A model generated the notes under the pieces. It saw only the letters and a list, made by a program, of their open reading frames with translations, was not told the DNA's origin and ran no database searches. Of a DNA stretch of 64,000 bases, positions 27,055-39,890 are shown piece by piece; position 1 is the stretch's first letter; each line of letters opens with the position of its first letter. This DNA is from Oxalobacteraceae bacterium (GTDB lineage: Bacteria; Pseudomonadota; Gammaproteobacteria; Burkholderiales; Burkholderiaceae_D): NCBI GenBank assembly GCA_947448025.1, contig CANFLV010000008.1, positions 80,165 to 144,164 of the forward strand, given 5' to 3'. A program made the position numbers and the translations under genes.

Positions 27055-28808
27055 TGCGCGGCGGAACACGTACAGCGGCGGCGCGCGGCATGCAGTTTTC
27101 GTCCAGTCCTGTGCTTGACGTCAAATTGCCAGTCTGGCGTTCGCGCCTCGTGCTGTTTTGCCTGTTTGTCGCCTTTGCTGCACTGATCATTCGTGCGCTC
27201 TGGCTGCAGGGCATGTCGACCGAATTCCTGCAAAAGCAGGGCGCTTCGCGTTATGCACGCACGCTCGAATTGCCAGCGACACGCGGCAAGATCACCGACC
27301 GCAATGGCCAGGTGCTCGCCTCGTCCGTGCCGGTCAAGGCGGTCTGGGCGATTCCGGAAGATGTGCTCGAAGCCACGCCGGAAAAACTGCGCGAACTCGC
27401 GCAATTGCTCGAAATGAGCGAAGCGGATCTGCGCAAGAAGCTCGACTCCGATCGCGGCTTCGTCTACCTCAAGCGACAGGTTGAACAGGAAACCTCCGAC
27501 AAGATCATCAAGCTCGGCATCTCCGGCATCGAAACGCGCAAGGAATACAAACGCTTCTATCCGCTCGGCGACGTCATGGCGCACGTGGTCGGCTTCACGA
27601 ACGTTGAGGATGCGGGTCAGGAAGGCATTGAACTCGCCTCGCAAAAAGAACTCGCCGGCGTCACAGGCAGCCGCCGCGTGATCAAGGATCGCCTCGGCCG
27701 CATCGTCGAGGATATCGAAGCCGTGCGCGAGCCGCATGACGGGCGCGACCTGACCCTGTCCATTGACAGCAAGATCCAGTACATCGCCCATTCCCAGCTC
27801 GTCGAAGCCATGGAAAAACACAAGGCCAAGGCCGGCGGCGTGGTCGTGCTTGATGTTCGTACCGGCGAAGTGCTCGCGCTGGCGAATCTGCCGACTTATA
27901 ACCCGAACGACCGTCACGGCCTGACGGGTGCGCAATTGCGTAACCGAGTACTGACCGACACCTTCGAGCCGGGCTCGACGCTCAAGCCATTTACCGTCGG
28001 CCTCGCGCTGGAAACCAAGCACGTCACGCCACAGACCGTATTTCAGACAGCTGGTCGAATGACGATCGGCACAGCCACCATCGGCGACGCGCACGGTCAT
28101 GGTCAGCTGACGGTCGCGCAGATTATCGAAAAGTCGTCCAATATCGGCACCGCGAAAATCGCGCTGCAATTGCAGCCGCAGGAAATGTGGGACATGTTCA
28201 CCACCGTCGGCTTCGGTACGCAGCCGAAATTCGGCTTTCCCGGTGCCGTTGCAGGGCGTTTGCGGCCGTATAAATCATGGCGCCCGATCGAGCAGGCGAC
28301 GATGAGTTATGGTCATGGTATTTCCGTATCCTTGATCCAGCTGGCGCGCGCCTACATGGTCTATGCCCGCGATGGCGACATCATTCCCCTGTCATTCCAG
28401 CGTCTCGACCAGCCGCCGGTCGGCCAGCGCGTCGTCAGCGAAAAGACCGCGCGTGAAATGCGCGCCATGCTGGAAATGGTCACCAGCCCGACCGGTACTG
28501 CACCGAAGGCGCAGGTGCCGAGTTACCGCGTGGCCGGTAAGACCGGTACGGCGCACAAGGTCGAGCACGGCAAATACGTCAATAAATACGTCGCGTCTTT
28601 CGTCGGTTTTGCACCTGCCTCGAATCCTCGCATTATCATCGCGGTGATGGTCGATGAGCCGACCAATGGCATGCATTACGGCGGCGATGTCGCCGCGCCG
28701 ATTTTTTCGACGGTCGCAGCGAACGCCTTGCGTTCAATGAACGTGGCACCGGATTCATCGATCACGAACATCATCATCCCGACCGACGGCGTCAAGGAGA
28801 GCATGTGA
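27054..28808 (+). CDS. ftsI: peptidoglycan transpeptidase FtsI (PBP3)
   Basis: Start at ATG 27054; ATRGKITDRNGQVLASSVP, FEPGSTLKPFTVGLAL (SxxK), VAGKTGTAHKVEHGKY (KTG). Confidence 0.97.
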   Translation: MRGGTRTAAARGMQFSSSPVLDVKLPVWRSRLVLFCLFVAFAALIIRALWLQGMSTEFLQKQGASRYARTLELPATRGKITDRNGQVLASSVPVKAVWAIPEDVLEATPEKLRELAQLLEMSEADLRKKLDSDRGFVYLKRQVEQETSDKIIKLGISGIETRKEYKRFYPLGDVMAHVVGFTNVEDAGQEGIELASQKELAGVTGSRRVIKDRLGRIVEDIEAVREPHDGRDLTLSIDSKIQYIAHSQLVEAMEKHKAKAGGVVVLDVRTGEVLALANLPTYNPNDRHGLTGAQLRNRVLTDTFEPGSTLKPFTVGLALETKHVTPQTVFQTAGRMTIGTATIGDAHGHGQLTVAQIIEKSSNIGTAKIALQLQPQEMWDMFTTVGFGTQPKFGFPGAVAGRLRPYKSWRPIEQATMSYGHGISVSLIQLARAYMVYARDGDIIPLSFQRLDQPPVGQRVVSEKTAREMRAMLEMVTSPTGTAPKAQVPSYRVAGKTGTAHKVEHGKYVNKYVASFVGFAPASNPRIIIAVMVDEPTNGMHYGGDVAAPIFSTVAANALRSMNVAPDSSITNIIIPTDGVKESM

Positions 28809-30328
28809 TGATGCGCGATAAACTGGCCGACATCATCGCCTGGCTGCAAGCCAACGCCACCGGAACGCAGCTGACATCAGACTCGCGCACGCTGGCTGCC
28901 GGGGAGGTCTTTGTCGCCTGTCCGGGTGCGGGCAATGATGGCCGGCGCTACATCGCCGACGCGATTGAAAAGCAGGCTCGCGCCGTCATTTATGAAGCTG
29001 AGGGTTTCAGCTGGGACGCGTCCTGGGATGTGCCGCATCTTGCCGTGACTGGCTTGAAAGAACTCGCTGGTCCAGTCGCCCATGCTTACTATGCCCAGCC
29101 AGATCAATCCATGTTCACCGTGGCCGTCACTGGCACGAATGGCAAGACTTCCTGCACCCAATGGCTGGGCCATGCCCTATCGCGCCTGGGAAGCGTGACC
29201 GCAGTCGTCGGCACGCTCGGTGTGGGCGTTTTCCGCAAGGGTGAGCATGCGGGATTTAGCAGCACCGGCTACACCACGCCAGACGCAACGCTGCTGCAGC
29301 GTGAGCTGGCGCGACTGCGTGACGCGGGCGTAAAGGCGATGGCCATTGAAGCTTCATCGATCGGCCTCGAGCAGCAGCGCATGCGCGGCATGCATGTCGA
29401 CGTCGCGCTGTTTACCAACCTGACGCGCGACCATCTCGATTATCACCACGACATGGACGCCTATGAAGCGGCCAAGACCATCCTGTTTGACTGGCCCGGC
29501 TTGCGTCGTGCGGTCATCAATCTCGACGATCCTGCCGGCCTGCGTCTGCTCGAACGTCTGCGCACGCAGGCGCCAAATGTGGCCGTCACCGCTTATTCGA
29601 TCAAGGGCGCGACGTTCGACGGCATGCCTGTATTGAATGCGCGCGATGTGCGCACCAGCCATGCCGGCACGGTCTTTCATCTCGATGCGCCGGCCGGTTC
29701 GGTCAATGTCAAAACGCGCCTGATCGGTGACTTCAATGTCAGCAATGTGCTGGGCGTGATCGCTGTCTTGCTGGCCAGGGGTGAGAGCTTGCGCGACGCG
29801 GTCGCGGCCGTCGAAGCGCTCCATTCCGTCCCCGGACGCATGCAGCAACTCGGTGGGCAGGAAGCGCCGCTGGTCGTGATCGATTATGCCCACACGCCCG
29901 ATGCCCTCGAAAAGACCCTCGCCACCTTGCGTAAGGTGGCACAGGATCGCGGCGGCAAATTGTGGTGCGTGTTCGGCTGCGGCGGTGACCGCGATCCGGG
30001 CAAGCGCGCGCAAATGGGCGCGATTTCGCAGGCGGCCGACCACGTCGTCGTCACCAGCGATAATCCGCGCAGCGAAGACATCGCCGGCATCATTGCGCAA
30101 ATCGTCGCCGGCATGGATGCCACTAAAGCACCGCATGTCGCGCTCGAAGACCGCGCCGGCGCCATCCTCTGGGCAGTGCGTCATGCGGCACGCGCCGATG
30201 TCGTCTTGTTGGCCGGCAAAGGCCACGAGACGCATCAGGAAATCAAGGGCAAAAAATTACCGTTTCAAGATGCTGAACATGCAGCCATTGCGCTGGCGAC
30301 CCGAGTGTCAACGAAGGGAGGGCATTGA
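28808..30328 (+). CDS. murE: UDP-MurNAc-tripeptide synthetase MurE
   Basis: VAVTGTNGKTSCTQWL, GLEQQRMRGMHVDVALFTNLTRDHLDYHHDM, DNPRSED. Confidence 0.97.
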   Translation: MMRDKLADIIAWLQANATGTQLTSDSRTLAAGEVFVACPGAGNDGRRYIADAIEKQARAVIYEAEGFSWDASWDVPHLAVTGLKELAGPVAHAYYAQPDQSMFTVAVTGTNGKTSCTQWLGHALSRLGSVTAVVGTLGVGVFRKGEHAGFSSTGYTTPDATLLQRELARLRDAGVKAMAIEASSIGLEQQRMRGMHVDVALFTNLTRDHLDYHHDMDAYEAAKTILFDWPGLRRAVINLDDPAGLRLLERLRTQAPNVAVTAYSIKGATFDGMPVLNARDVRTSHAGTVFHLDAPAGSVNVKTRLIGDFNVSNVLGVIAVLLARGESLRDAVAAVEALHSVPGRMQQLGGQEAPLVVIDYAHTPDALEKTLATLRKVAQDRGGKLWCVFGCGGDRDPGKRAQMGAISQAADHVVVTSDNPRSEDIAGIIAQIVAGMDATKAPHVALEDRAGAILWAVRHAARADVVLLAGKGHETHQEIKGKKLPFQDAEHAAIALATRVSTKGGH

Positions 30329-31701
30329 TGCAATCCTCTTTATTTGAACTCGCGCCGTGGCTCAAGGACGCCATGGTCAGCGGCGCAGCCGGCTTCGATG
30401 GCGTCTCCACAGACAGTCGCGCCGTCATGCCCGGCAATCTCTTCGTTGCCTTGCGCGGCGAGCATTTCGATGCGCATGATTTTATTGACGAGGTCGTCAC
30501 GCGCGGCGCCGTCGCTGTGGTCGTCGAACAATTACCGGCTAGCGCCGTGCCAGCCTTGGTCGTACCCGATACGCGCATCGCCCTTGGCGAGATCGCGCGA
30601 TTCTGGCGTGATCGTTTCACCATGCCCGTCATTGGCGTCACCGGCAGCAATGGCAAGACCACGGTCAAGGAAATGATCGCCGCGATTCTGACCGCGGCCT
30701 TTGGTGAGAACACGATCGCCACCCGTGGCAATCTGAATAACGATATCGGTGTGCCCTTGACGGTCTTGCGCCTCAATGAGGTCTGCCGCGCGGCTGTGAT
30801 CGAGCTCGGTATGAACCATCCCGGCGAGATCGCCGTGCTGGCACAAATCGCCCAGCCAACTGTCGCGCTGGTCAACAATGCGCAGCGCGAGCATCAGGAA
30901 TTCATGGCCAGCGTCGCCGCCGTGGCCGCTGAAAATGGCGCCGTGCTGAGCGCGCTGGCGGATGATGGCATTGCCGTGTTTCCAGCCGATGAAGAATTCA
31001 CGCCGCTGTGGCGTAGTCTGAGCGGATCGCGCAAGACACTGACCTTCGGCTTTTCCAATGATGCCGACGTCAGCTGCAGCCATGCCCCGAATGCGTTTGG
31101 CAGTGAACTTCAGGTCAGCGCCGCTGCTGAAAAATTCAGCATCAGCCTGGCGGCTGCCGGCGTCCACAATGTGCGCAATGCGCTCGCTGCGATTGCCTGC
31201 ACGCTGGCCATCGGTATCGACATCGAAGCGATCCGTCGTGGCCTGCAGGCATTCGCGCCGGTCAGTGGCCGCCTACAACGCAAGACCGCGCGCATCGGTG
31301 CCTGTGTGATCGACGATACCTACAATGCCAATCCGGATTCAGTGCGCGCCGCCATCGATGTGCTACAGCAGGCGTCCACGCCGCGCGTGCTGGTGCTGGG
31401 CGATATGGGCGAAGTCGGCGCGGATGGTCCTGCCTATCACCGCGAGATCGGCGCTTATGCGCATGCCAGCGGCATTGAACATTTATTCACGCTGGGTACC
31501 TTGGCCGCCGATGCCAGTGCGGCCTTTGGCGATTCAGCGCGGCATTTCGACGCGCTGCAGGATTTGCTGCAAGCCCTTGATGAACTGCTCACGCCGCAAG
31601 CCACCGTGCTGATCAAGGGTTCGCGCTTCATGAAGATGGAGCGCGTGGTGCGCCACTTAATACAAGAACATTCGCAAGACAATTCACAGGAAATACATTA
31701 A
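30328..31701 (+). CDS. murF: UDP-MurNAc-pentapeptide synthetase MurF
   Basis: VIGVTGSNGKTTVKEMIAAIL, ELGMNHPGEI, DDTYNANPDSVRAAI; ATG at 30328 overlaps murE stop. Confidence 0.97.
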   Translation: MQSSLFELAPWLKDAMVSGAAGFDGVSTDSRAVMPGNLFVALRGEHFDAHDFIDEVVTRGAVAVVVEQLPASAVPALVVPDTRIALGEIARFWRDRFTMPVIGVTGSNGKTTVKEMIAAILTAAFGENTIATRGNLNNDIGVPLTVLRLNEVCRAAVIELGMNHPGEIAVLAQIAQPTVALVNNAQREHQEFMASVAAVAAENGAVLSALADDGIAVFPADEEFTPLWRSLSGSRKTLTFGFSNDADVSCSHAPNAFGSELQVSAAAEKFSISLAAAGVHNVRNALAAIACTLAIGIDIEAIRRGLQAFAPVSGRLQRKTARIGACVIDDTYNANPDSVRAAIDVLQQASTPRVLVLGDMGEVGADGPAYHREIGAYAHASGIEHLFTLGTLAADASAAFGDSARHFDALQDLLQALDELLTPQATVLIKGSRFMKMERVVRHLIQEHSQDNSQEIH

Positions 31702-32871
31702 ATGTTGCTCTGGTTAGCCCAATATCTCAAAGACGACTACGGTTGGATGCGGGTATTCACGTTCATTACTTTCCGCGCCGTGTTCGCGACGCTGACCGCG
31801 CTGGCAATCGGCCTGTTGGCCGGTCCCGCTGTGATCCGCATGCTCACGCGTCTGAAAGTCGGGCAGGCAGTGCGTCAGGATGGACCGCAAACGCATCTCA
31901 TCAAAGGCGGTACGCCTACCATGGGTGGCTTGCTGATCCTGATTTCCATCGCGATTTCGGCCTTGCTGTGGGGTGACTGGAGTAATCGCTTCATCTGGGT
32001 CGTGCTGGTCGTGACCCTGGGCTATGGCGCAGTCGGCTGGGTCGATGATTACCGCAAGGTCGTCTACAAGGACCCTGAAGGCATGCGCTCGCGTGAGAAA
32101 TTCTTCTGGCAGTCCTTGATCGGTATCGTCGCGGCTTGCTATCTGGCCTTCTCGGTGTCGGCACCGTCCACCAGCGGTGTCTGGCAATTGTTTTCAGCTT
32201 GGGTGCAGTCCGGCTTCAGCATGGATTTACCACCAAAAGCAGATTTGCTCGTACCGTTCTTCAAGAGCGTCACCTATCCGCTGGGCGTATGGGGTTTTAT
32301 CGTCCTGACGTATCTGGTCATTGTCGGCACCAGCAATGCCGTCAATTTCACCGATGGCCTCGATGGTCTGGCGATCATGCCGATCGTAATGGTGGGCAGC
32401 GCCCTTGGTCTGTTCGCATACCTGACTGGCAGTGTGACCTATGCAAAATACCTGTTGATTCCGCACATCCCGGGCGCTGGTGAACTCTTGATTTTCTGCG
32501 GCGCGATGGCTGGAGCGGGGCTGGCCTTCCTGTGGTTTAACGCGCATCCGGCACAAGTCTTCATGGGTGACGCCGGTGCGCTCGCGCTCGGTGGCGCGCT
32601 CGGCACCATCGCTGTGATCGTGCGTCAGGAAATCGTGTTGTTCATCATGGGTGGCATTTTCGTCGCTGAGACGCTGTCCGTAATGATGCAGGTCACCTGG
32701 TTCAAGTACACGAAAAAGCGCTACGGCACTGGCCGGCGTATTTTCCTGATGGCGCCGCTGCACCACCATTTCGAACAAAAAGGCTGGAAAGAAACGCAGG
32801 TCGTGGTTCGCTTCTGGATCATTACCATGATGCTCGTATTATTTGGTCTGTCATCCCTGAAGCTACGGTAA
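31702..32871 (+). CDS. mraY: phospho-MurNAc-pentapeptide transferase MraY
   Basis: [70 protein letters not shown]. Confidence 0.98.
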   Translation: MLLWLAQYLKDDYGWMRVFTFITFRAVFATLTALAIGLLAGPAVIRMLTRLKVGQAVRQDGPQTHLIKGGTPTMGGLLILISIAISALLWGDWSNRFIWVVLVVTLGYGAVGWVDDYRKVVYKDPEGMRSREKFFWQSLIGIVAACYLAFSVSAPSTSGVWQLFSAWVQSGFSMDLPPKADLLVPFFKSVTYPLGVWGFIVLTYLVIVGTSNAVNFTDGLDGLAIMPIVMVGSALGLFAYLTGSVTYAKYLLIPHIPGAGELLIFCGAMAGAGLAFLWFNAHPAQVFMGDAGALALGGALGTIAVIVRQEIVLFIMGGIFVAETLSVMMQVTWFKYTKKRYGTGRRIFLMAPLHHHFEQKGWKETQVVVRFWIITMMLVLFGLSSLKLR

Positions 32872-32878
32872 TTACGCA

Positions 32879-34393
32879 ATGTCGCTCATGAACTATCAAG
32901 GCAAACATGTTCTGGTCCTCGGGCTCGGTGAATCCGGCCTGGCGATGGTGCACTGGCTCGCGCGCTGCGGCGCGCGCCTGCGCGTGGCGGACACGCGCGT
33001 CGTGCCGCCGGGACTGGATGCCTTGAAGGTCGCCTTGCCGGATGTGGAATTCATCGGCGGCGAATTTGCCGCGAGCCTGCTCGACGGTATCGACCTCGTC
33101 GCCGTCAGCCCGGGCTTGGCGCCGGCGCGTGAACTCGCCGCGATCATGCCGGTCGCCGAGGAACAAAATATCCCCGTCTGGGGCGAGATCGAACTTTTCG
33201 CGCAGGCGCTCAAGGCGCTGAAAGAAGAGCGCGGCTATGCGCCAAAAGTCATCGCCATCACTGGCACAAACGGCAAGACCACCGTCACCAGCCTGACCGG
33301 ATTGCTGTGCCAGCGCGCCGGTCTCAGCGTGCAGGTCGCCGGCAATATCAGCCCTGCTGCGCTCGATGTCTTGAGCGCGATGCTGGATGCGGACAGCCTG
33401 CCGCAAGTCTGGGTGCTTGAGCTGTCGAGCTTCCAGCTGCATACGACATTCAGTCTGGAAGCCGATGTCGCGACTGTTTTAAACCTCACTGAAGATCATC
33501 TCGACTGGCATGGCGACATGGCCGCTTACGCTGCGGACAAGGCGCGCATCTTTGGCGCGAATACGATCCATGTGCTCAATCGCGATGATGCCGGTGTGAT
33601 GCAGATGGCTTCCGCTTTGGCGACCGTCGTCAGCTTCGGCGCGGATGAGCCGGAACTTGCGAATTGCTTCGGCCTGCTCGATGAAAACGGCATGCTGTGG
33701 CTGGCGCAGTCGCTTGCGCTCGAAGAAGAGCAGCAGAAAAAACGCCGCAGTAAAAAAGGCGCGGTCGAATTGCCGGAAGTCGCGATCACGCGCCTGATGC
33801 CGGCCGACGCCCTGAAAATCCGCGGTCGCCACAACGCGCTCAATGCCTTGGCCGCGCTGGCCTTGTGCCGCGCTATTGGCTTGCCACTGGCGCCGTTGCT
33901 GCATGGCTTGCGCGAGTACCATGGCGAACCGCATCGCGTCGAGTTGGTCAATACTATCGATGAAGTTGAATATTACGACGACAGCAAAGGCACGAATGTC
34001 GGCGCCACAGTCGCCGCACTGACTGGTCTTGGTCCTCAGAATAATGAGGCCAGCGCCAAACACCTGCTGCTGATCGCTGGCGGTGACGGCAAGGGCCAGG
34101 ACTTCACGCCCCTGGCCGACCCGGTTGCAAAATATGTGCGCGCCGTATTTTTGATCGGCCGCGATGCCGACGCCATCCGCAATGCATTGGCGCAAACGGG
34201 AGCGGAACTGGTCGCCTGCGCGACCTTGGCGCTCGCAGTGCAAGAGGCCAGTTCGCGCGCCGTCAGCGGCGACTTCGTATTGCTGTCGCCTGCCTGCGCC
34301 AGCCTCGACATGTTCAAAAATTATGTCCATCGCGCCGAAGTGTTCATCGACGCAGTTACCGAAATTGCGCTTGCGCGCGGGGTGATCGCATGA
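32879..34393 (+). CDS. murD: UDP-MurNAc-alanine--D-glutamate ligase MurD
   Basis: [65 protein letters not shown]. Confidence 0.97.
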   Translation: MSLMNYQGKHVLVLGLGESGLAMVHWLARCGARLRVADTRVVPPGLDALKVALPDVEFIGGEFAASLLDGIDLVAVSPGLAPARELAAIMPVAEEQNIPVWGEIELFAQALKALKEERGYAPKVIAITGTNGKTTVTSLTGLLCQRAGLSVQVAGNISPAALDVLSAMLDADSLPQVWVLELSSFQLHTTFSLEADVATVLNLTEDHLDWHGDMAAYAADKARIFGANTIHVLNRDDAGVMQMASALATVVSFGADEPELANCFGLLDENGMLWLAQSLALEEEQQKKRRSKKGAVELPEVAITRLMPADALKIRGRHNALNALAALALCRAIGLPLAPLLHGLREYHGEPHRVELVNTIDEVEYYDDSKGTNVGATVAALTGLGPQNNEASAKHLLLIAGGDGKGQDFTPLADPVAKYVRAVFLIGRDADAIRNALAQTGAELVACATLALAVQEASSRAVSGDFVLLSPACASLDMFKNYVHRAEVFIDAVTEIALARGVIA

Positions 34394-35607
34394 AGTTCAT
34401 CGCCAATCTCCGTCTGCCGTTTTCCTTTGGCCGTTCGTCCAACCCTGCTCCTACGCGCGTGCAACGTTCGACCATGATGGAATACGACCAGCCACTGGTC
34501 TGGGTCATCCTGCTGCTGATGCTGTTCGGGATGGTGATGGTGTATTCGGCCTCGATCTCGCTGCCGGATTCGTCAAAATACGCGACTTACAAGCCTTCGC
34601 ATTTCCTGATGCGTCAGGCGATGTTTGTCGGCGTCTCCATCCTCGCAGCGCTGGTGATCGTGCGCATCAAGATCGAATCCTGGCAGCGCTGGGCGCCTTA
34701 CCTGTTTGTCGGCACGCTCGTCTTGCTGGCGCTGGTGCTGGTGCCAGGCGTGGGTAAGGGTGTCAATGGCGCCAAACGCTGGCTCTCGTTCAAGGTTTTC
34801 AATCTGCAGCCGTCCGAATTGATGAAGCTGTTCATGGTCCTGTACGCCGCCGATTACACCGTGCGCAAACAGGAATACATGCATAAGCTGACCAAGGGCT
34901 TTTTGCCCATGGTCGGCGCGGTCGGTGCGGTCGGCCTGTTCCTGCTGCTTGAGCCAGACCTTGGCGCCTTCGGCGTGATCGTCTGCATCGCCATGGGCAT
35001 CCTGTTTTTGGGCGGGATCAATGGCATCTGGTTTGGCGGCATCGGCGCGACGCTGGTCGGCCTGTTCAGCCTCGTCATCATGCTCTCGCCATGGCGGCGC
35101 GAACGTATCTTCGCTTACCTCAATCCCTGGGTCGAAGAAAATGCGCTCGGCAAGGCTTACCAGTTATCGCATTCACTGATCGCTTTCGGACGCGGCGAGT
35201 TATTTGGCGTGGGCCTCGGCGGCAGCGTTGAAAAACTCCATTATCTGCCGGAAGCACATACCGACTTTTTGCTAGCCGTGATCGGCGAAGAGCTCGGCTT
35301 TGTCGGTGTGCTCGTAGTCGTGCTGATGTTTTACTGGATCGTCAAGCGCGCCTTCGAAATCGGCCGTCAGGCCATCGCCATGGACTTGACCTTCGCTGGC
35401 CTGACCGCGAAAGGCATCGGCATCTGGATCGGGGTACAGACCTTCATCAACATGGGCGTGAACCTCGGCCTTTTGCCGACCAAGGGATTGACTTTGCCAT
35501 TGATGAGTTACGGTGGCTCGGGCGTGCTGATCAATTGCGCCGGCCTGGCGATTTTGCTGCGCATTGATTATGAAAACCGTCTGCGCATGCGCAGGGGGAG
35601 TCGCTGA
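34390..35607 (+). CDS. ftsW: lipid II polymerase/cell division protein FtsW
   Basis: SEDS multi-TM protein; [58 protein letters not shown]. Confidence 0.97.
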   Translation: MKFIANLRLPFSFGRSSNPAPTRVQRSTMMEYDQPLVWVILLLMLFGMVMVYSASISLPDSSKYATYKPSHFLMRQAMFVGVSILAALVIVRIKIESWQRWAPYLFVGTLVLLALVLVPGVGKGVNGAKRWLSFKVFNLQPSELMKLFMVLYAADYTVRKQEYMHKLTKGFLPMVGAVGAVGLFLLLEPDLGAFGVIVCIAMGILFLGGINGIWFGGIGATLVGLFSLVIMLSPWRRERIFAYLNPWVEENALGKAYQLSHSLIAFGRGELFGVGLGGSVEKLHYLPEAHTDFLLAVIGEELGFVGVLVVVLMFYWIVKRAFEIGRQAIAMDLTFAGLTAKGIGIWIGVQTFINMGVNLGLLPTKGLTLPLMSYGGSGVLINCAGLAILLRIDYENRLRMRRGSR

Positions 35608-36704
35608 TGCAGATCGCTAAAATCAATAAGCGCCTGCTGATCATGGCGGCTGGCACTGGTGGACATATCTTTCCAGGTCTCGCGATCGCGCGCACGATGC
35701 GCGAACGCGGCTGGCAGGTTAGCTGGCTCGGCACGCGCCACGGCATGGAACAGAGCATCGTGCCGCCACAGCGCATCGAGCTTGATGCGATTGATTTTTC
35801 CGGGGTGCGCGGCAAAGGTCTCGCGCATACCTTGCAAGGCATGCTCAAGCTGCTGCGGGCTTTCGGTACCTGTTTTTCGATCATCGGCAAACGTCAACCC
35901 GATGTCGTGCTCGGCATGGGTGGTTATGTTACGGTGCCGGGCGGCCTGATGGCGCGTTTGCGCGGCGTGCCGCTGGCGCTCGTGAATGCCGATGCGGCGC
36001 TGCTGTTGTCGAACAAGACCCTCGCGCCGGTCGCGCAGCGTGTGTTGTTTGGCTTGCCTGGAAAATTTGCTCATGCGGGTGGCAAGACGCTCGTTACTGG
36101 CAATCCAGTACGAGAAGAAATCCTCGCGCTGCCTGTGCCGGCCGAACGTTATGCGGCGCATGCGGGACCGCTGCGACTGCTGATCGTCGGTGGCAGTCTT
36201 GGCGCAAAAGCCTTGAACGAATGCCTGCCGGCGGCGCTCGCGCTGATCCCTGAAGCCCAGCGTCCGGTCGTCGTGCATCAGTCCGGAAAACAGCACATCG
36301 AGGCCTTGCGGAGCGCGTATACTAGTGCCCGCGTCAATGCGGAAGTGGTGGACTTTATTAATGACATGCCGCGTCGTTATGCCGATGCCGATCTGGTGAT
36401 CTGCCGTGCCGGCGCGATCACGGTGTCCGAGTTGACGGCTGCAGGCGTGGCAAGCTTGCTGGTGCCACTTATGGTGTCGACGACTTCACATCAACGCGAC
36501 AATGCAGCGTGGATGCACAGCCAGAACGCTGCCATCCATCTGCCGCAAACGGAATTGACGGCGCCGCTGTTGGCCGCAAGGCTGCAGGCGATCAGTCGTG
36601 CGGATTGCCTGGCGATGGCGGAAGCTGCCTATGCAGTCGGACAGCGGCAGGCAAATGAAACGATCGCCAATATTTTGGAAGAACTGGCAGGCAGCAAGAC
36701 ATGA
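35607..36704 (+). CDS. murG: UDP-GlcNAc--lipid I GlcNAc transferase MurG
   Basis: [70 protein letters not shown]. Confidence 0.98.
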   Translation: MQIAKINKRLLIMAAGTGGHIFPGLAIARTMRERGWQVSWLGTRHGMEQSIVPPQRIELDAIDFSGVRGKGLAHTLQGMLKLLRAFGTCFSIIGKRQPDVVLGMGGYVTVPGGLMARLRGVPLALVNADAALLLSNKTLAPVAQRVLFGLPGKFAHAGGKTLVTGNPVREEILALPVPAERYAAHAGPLRLLIVGGSLGAKALNECLPAALALIPEAQRPVVVHQSGKQHIEALRSAYTSARVNAEVVDFINDMPRRYADADLVICRAGAITVSELTAAGVASLLVPLMVSTTSHQRDNAAWMHSQNAAIHLPQTELTAPLLAARLQAISRADCLAMAEAAYAVGQRQANETIANILEELAGSKT

Positions 36705-38107
36705 AGCATCGCGTAAAAAATATCCATTTCGTCGGCATCGGCGGCAGCGGCATGAGTCCGATCGCCGAAGTGCTGCTCAATCTCGGCTATACGGTCTCCG
36801 GCTCCGATATCGGCAGCAATGTCGCGACTAAACGTCTGATCGAACTCGGCGCCGACGTCAAGCTCGGCCATGCTGCGGCCCACGTCGACAGCGCCGACGT
36901 CGTCGTGACTTCCACCGCAGTCAAGGCCGATAATCCCGAAGTCATCGCTGCGCGTGGGCGCCACATTCCGGTCGTGCCGCGCGCGATCATGCTGGGTGAG
37001 TTGATGCGCCTGAAGCGCGGCATCGCTATCGCCGGAACCCACGGCAAGACCACCACCACCAGTCTCGTCGCCAGCGTGCTCGCTGAAGGCGGACTCGATC
37101 CGACCTTTGTCATCGGTGGCCGTCTTACCAGCGCCGGCGCGAATGCGCGCGTAGGCGCAGGCGACTTCATCGTGGCCGAAGCCGACGAATCGGACGCTTC
37201 ATTTCTGAGCCTGTCACCGGTGATCGAAGTCATCACGAATATCGATGCCGATCACATGGAGACTTACGACCACAGCTTCGCCAAGCTCAAGCAAGCCTTC
37301 ATTGAATTCACGCAGCGCCTGCCGTTTTATGGTCTTGCGGTGGTCTGTCTCGATGACAAAAATGTGCGCGATATCATGCCCTTCATCGCCAAGCCACTCC
37401 TGACTTACGGCTTCCATGAAGAAGCCCAGGTGCGCGCCATTGATGCCGTCGCCATCGATGGCTTCATGCAGTTCACCGTCATCCAGAAGGGCTACGCGCC
37501 GCTGCCCGTGCGCCTGAACCAGCCCGGCATGCATAATGTACAAAACGCCTGCGCCGCCATCGCGATTGCGCGTGAACTGGGCGTAGCCGATACGGCGACC
37601 CAGTCAGCGCTGGCAGGCTTTTCCGGTGTTGGCCGGCGTTTCACGCGCCACGGTGAAGTCGCGATTCCCGCAAGGGATGGACGTGCTGCAGGCAGCTTCG
37701 CGCTGGTCGACGATTACGGTCACCATCCGGTCGAAACCGCGGCCACCCTGGCTGCGGCCCGCGGTGCTTATCCCGGACGCCGTCTGGTGCTGGCTTTCCA
37801 GCCGCATCGTTACACGCGTACGCGCGACCTGTTTGAAGATTTCGTCAAGGTTCTGTCGAGCGCCGATGCGCTGGTGCTGGCAGAAATCTACGCCGCTGGC
37901 GAAGCACCGATCGTCGCCGCTGACGGCCGGGCCTTGGCACATGCCTTGCGTGTCGTCGGTAAGGTTGATCCGGTCTTCGTTGAAGACATCAGCGACATGC
38001 CGGACGCGATCCGCAATATGGTGCGCGATGGCGATGTAGTGATCACGATGGGTGCTGGTTCGATCAGCGCAGTCGCCGGTAAATTATCGGCGCAGGAAAA
38101 ATCATGA
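36701..38107 (+). CDS. murC: UDP-N-acetylmuramate--L-alanine ligase MurC
   Basis: [64 protein letters not shown]. Confidence 0.98.
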   Translation: MKHRVKNIHFVGIGGSGMSPIAEVLLNLGYTVSGSDIGSNVATKRLIELGADVKLGHAAAHVDSADVVVTSTAVKADNPEVIAARGRHIPVVPRAIMLGELMRLKRGIAIAGTHGKTTTTSLVASVLAEGGLDPTFVIGGRLTSAGANARVGAGDFIVAEADESDASFLSLSPVIEVITNIDADHMETYDHSFAKLKQAFIEFTQRLPFYGLAVVCLDDKNVRDIMPFIAKPLLTYGFHEEAQVRAIDAVAIDGFMQFTVIQKGYAPLPVRLNQPGMHNVQNACAAIAIARELGVADTATQSALAGFSGVGRRFTRHGEVAIPARDGRAAGSFALVDDYGHHPVETAATLAAARGAYPGRRLVLAFQPHRYTRTRDLFEDFVKVLSSADALVLAEIYAAGEAPIVAADGRALAHALRVVGKVDPVFVEDISDMPDAIRNMVRDGDVVITMGAGSISAVAGKLSAQEKS

Positions 38108-39072
38108 GCGATATGACGATGAATCAATTTGGCAAAGTAGGTGTGCTGTTTGGTGGTCGTTCCGCCGAGCGCGAAGTTTCGATCATGTCCGGCACCGGCG
38201 TACTGGCGGCACTGAAGAGCAAGGGCATCGACGCCCATGCCTTCGATCCTGCCGAGCGCAGCCTGGCTGAACTCGCCGCGGAAAAATTCGATCGCGTCTT
38301 CATCGCTCTGCATGGCCGCTTCGGTGAAGACGGCAGCTTGCAGGGCGTGCTTGAGCAGCTCGGTATTCCTTACACGGGCTCTGGCGTGATGGCTTCGGCC
38401 ATTGCCATGGACAAGCTGATGAGCAAACGCGTCTGGCAGAGCGATGGCTTGCCGACGCCGCGCTTTTTGAGCATCGACGCTGATGCCACGCCTGAACAGC
38501 TGTCGCAGGTGCCGGACCGGCTCGGCCTGCCTTTGATGCTGAAGGCGCCGCATGAAGGTTCGTCCATCGGCATCAGCAAAGTCAGCGCCTATGCCGACAT
38601 GGAGGCCGGTTTTGCGGAATGTGCGAAATACGATGCTGTCGTGTTGGCCGAAGAATTCATTACCGGTCGCGAACTGACCGTGCCGGTACTGGGCGCAAGT
38701 CGGCATGTGCGCGCCTTGCCCATCGTCGAGATCCGTGCACCACAGGGTAATTACGACTACGAACATAAATACTTTAGCGATGCGACCGAATATCTGTGTC
38801 CCGCACCGCTGGACGCTGCGCTGACGGCGCGTATCCAGCAGCTGGCTGTGCGCGCATTCAATGCCCTGGGCAGCACCGGCTGGGCGCGCGTCGACTTCAT
38901 GCTGCGCGAATCGGATAATGAACCCTTCCTGCTGGAGATTAATCCCTCACCGGGCATGACCAGTCATTCGCTCGTGCCGATGTCGGCCAAGGCGATCGGC
39001 ATCAGCTATGAAGATCTGTGTGTTGAAATTCTCGGCATGGCGGCTTTGCATCTGTCGCAGGGTCAGGCCTGA
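38104..39072 (+). CDS. ddl: D-alanine--D-alanine ligase
   Basis: [87 protein letters not shown]. Confidence 0.98.
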   Translation: MSDMTMNQFGKVGVLFGGRSAEREVSIMSGTGVLAALKSKGIDAHAFDPAERSLAELAAEKFDRVFIALHGRFGEDGSLQGVLEQLGIPYTGSGVMASAIAMDKLMSKRVWQSDGLPTPRFLSIDADATPEQLSQVPDRLGLPLMLKAPHEGSSIGISKVSAYADMEAGFAECAKYDAVVLAEEFITGRELTVPVLGASRHVRALPIVEIRAPQGNYDYEHKYFSDATEYLCPAPLDAALTARIQQLAVRAFNALGSTGWARVDFMLRESDNEPFLLEINPSPGMTSHSLVPMSAKAIGISYEDLCVEILGMAALHLSQGQA

Positions 39073-39100
39073 GATCATGATGAGTGGAGCACGATAAGCG

Positions 39101-39880
39101 ATGTGGCAAGACACAAAAATGTTGAACGCGACCGCCAATGCCCTGTTCGGCCTGGTCGTGGCGGCATTGCTGTGCGCCGGCATCTGGTGGCTGGGCCAGC
39201 GGCCGATGTTTACGCTGCGGCAGATTCGCATCGAAGGCGCAGCCGATGTGCAGCTGCGGCGCGTGAATCAGGCGACGGTACGCAGTAGTGCGCTGCCGCG
39301 TATCAAGGGTAATTTTTTCACTGCAGATCTCGATGCAGTGCGCCAGGCATTTGAAGCCGTACCGTGGGTACGCAAGGCCGTCGTGCGGCGCGAATGGCCG
39401 AACCAGCTGATCGTGGCGCTGGAAGAACATGCGCCCATGGCAACCTGGGGTGAAGACGGCAGATTATTGTCCGAGAAGGGCGATGTATTCACTGCCAATC
39501 TCGATGAAGCTGAAGAGGATGGCGACCTGCCTGCATTTGGCGGGCCGCCCGGCAGCGAGAAGGAAGTCATGGCACGTTTCAGTGAATTGCAGGGATGGTT
39601 TGGCCCGGCCAATCTGGTGCCGAGCGGGGTGCAGCTGTCGGATCGATATGCCTGGTCAGTGACGATGGAAAATGGCATGGTCGTTGAACTCGGGCGTGAG
39701 CAGGACAAGACGACCCTGCGTAACCGTGTCGACCGGCTCATCGCGATTTACCCGCAATTGGCGTCACGACTGCAGGGCCGTATTGAAAGCGTGGATATGC
39801 GTTATCCGAATGGTTTGGCACTGAAGGCCAGTGGCTTGGTCTCCTCGCTGAACTCTCAAAAGAACAGCAAAAAAAAGTAA
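39101..39880 (+). CDS. ftsQ: cell division protein FtsQ
   Basis: Single TM then POTRA-like region (FTLRQIRIEGAADVQLRRV, VPWVRKAVVRREWPNQLIVALEEHAPMATW); between ddl and ftsA. Confidence 0.95.
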   Translation: MWQDTKMLNATANALFGLVVAALLCAGIWWLGQRPMFTLRQIRIEGAADVQLRRVNQATVRSSALPRIKGNFFTADLDAVRQAFEAVPWVRKAVVRREWPNQLIVALEEHAPMATWGEDGRLLSEKGDVFTANLDEAEEDGDLPAFGGPPGSEKEVMARFSELQGWFGPANLVPSGVQLSDRYAWSVTMENGMVVELGREQDKTTLRNRVDRLIAIYPQLASRLQGRIESVDMRYPNGLALKASGLVSSLNSQKNSKKK

Positions 39881-39890
39881 GCGGAACGAT

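Noticed and set aside
26733-28169. 478-aa minus-strand ORF antisense to ftsL/ftsI
   Set aside because: Lies opposite well-conserved dcw genes; composition is typical of an antisense shadow.
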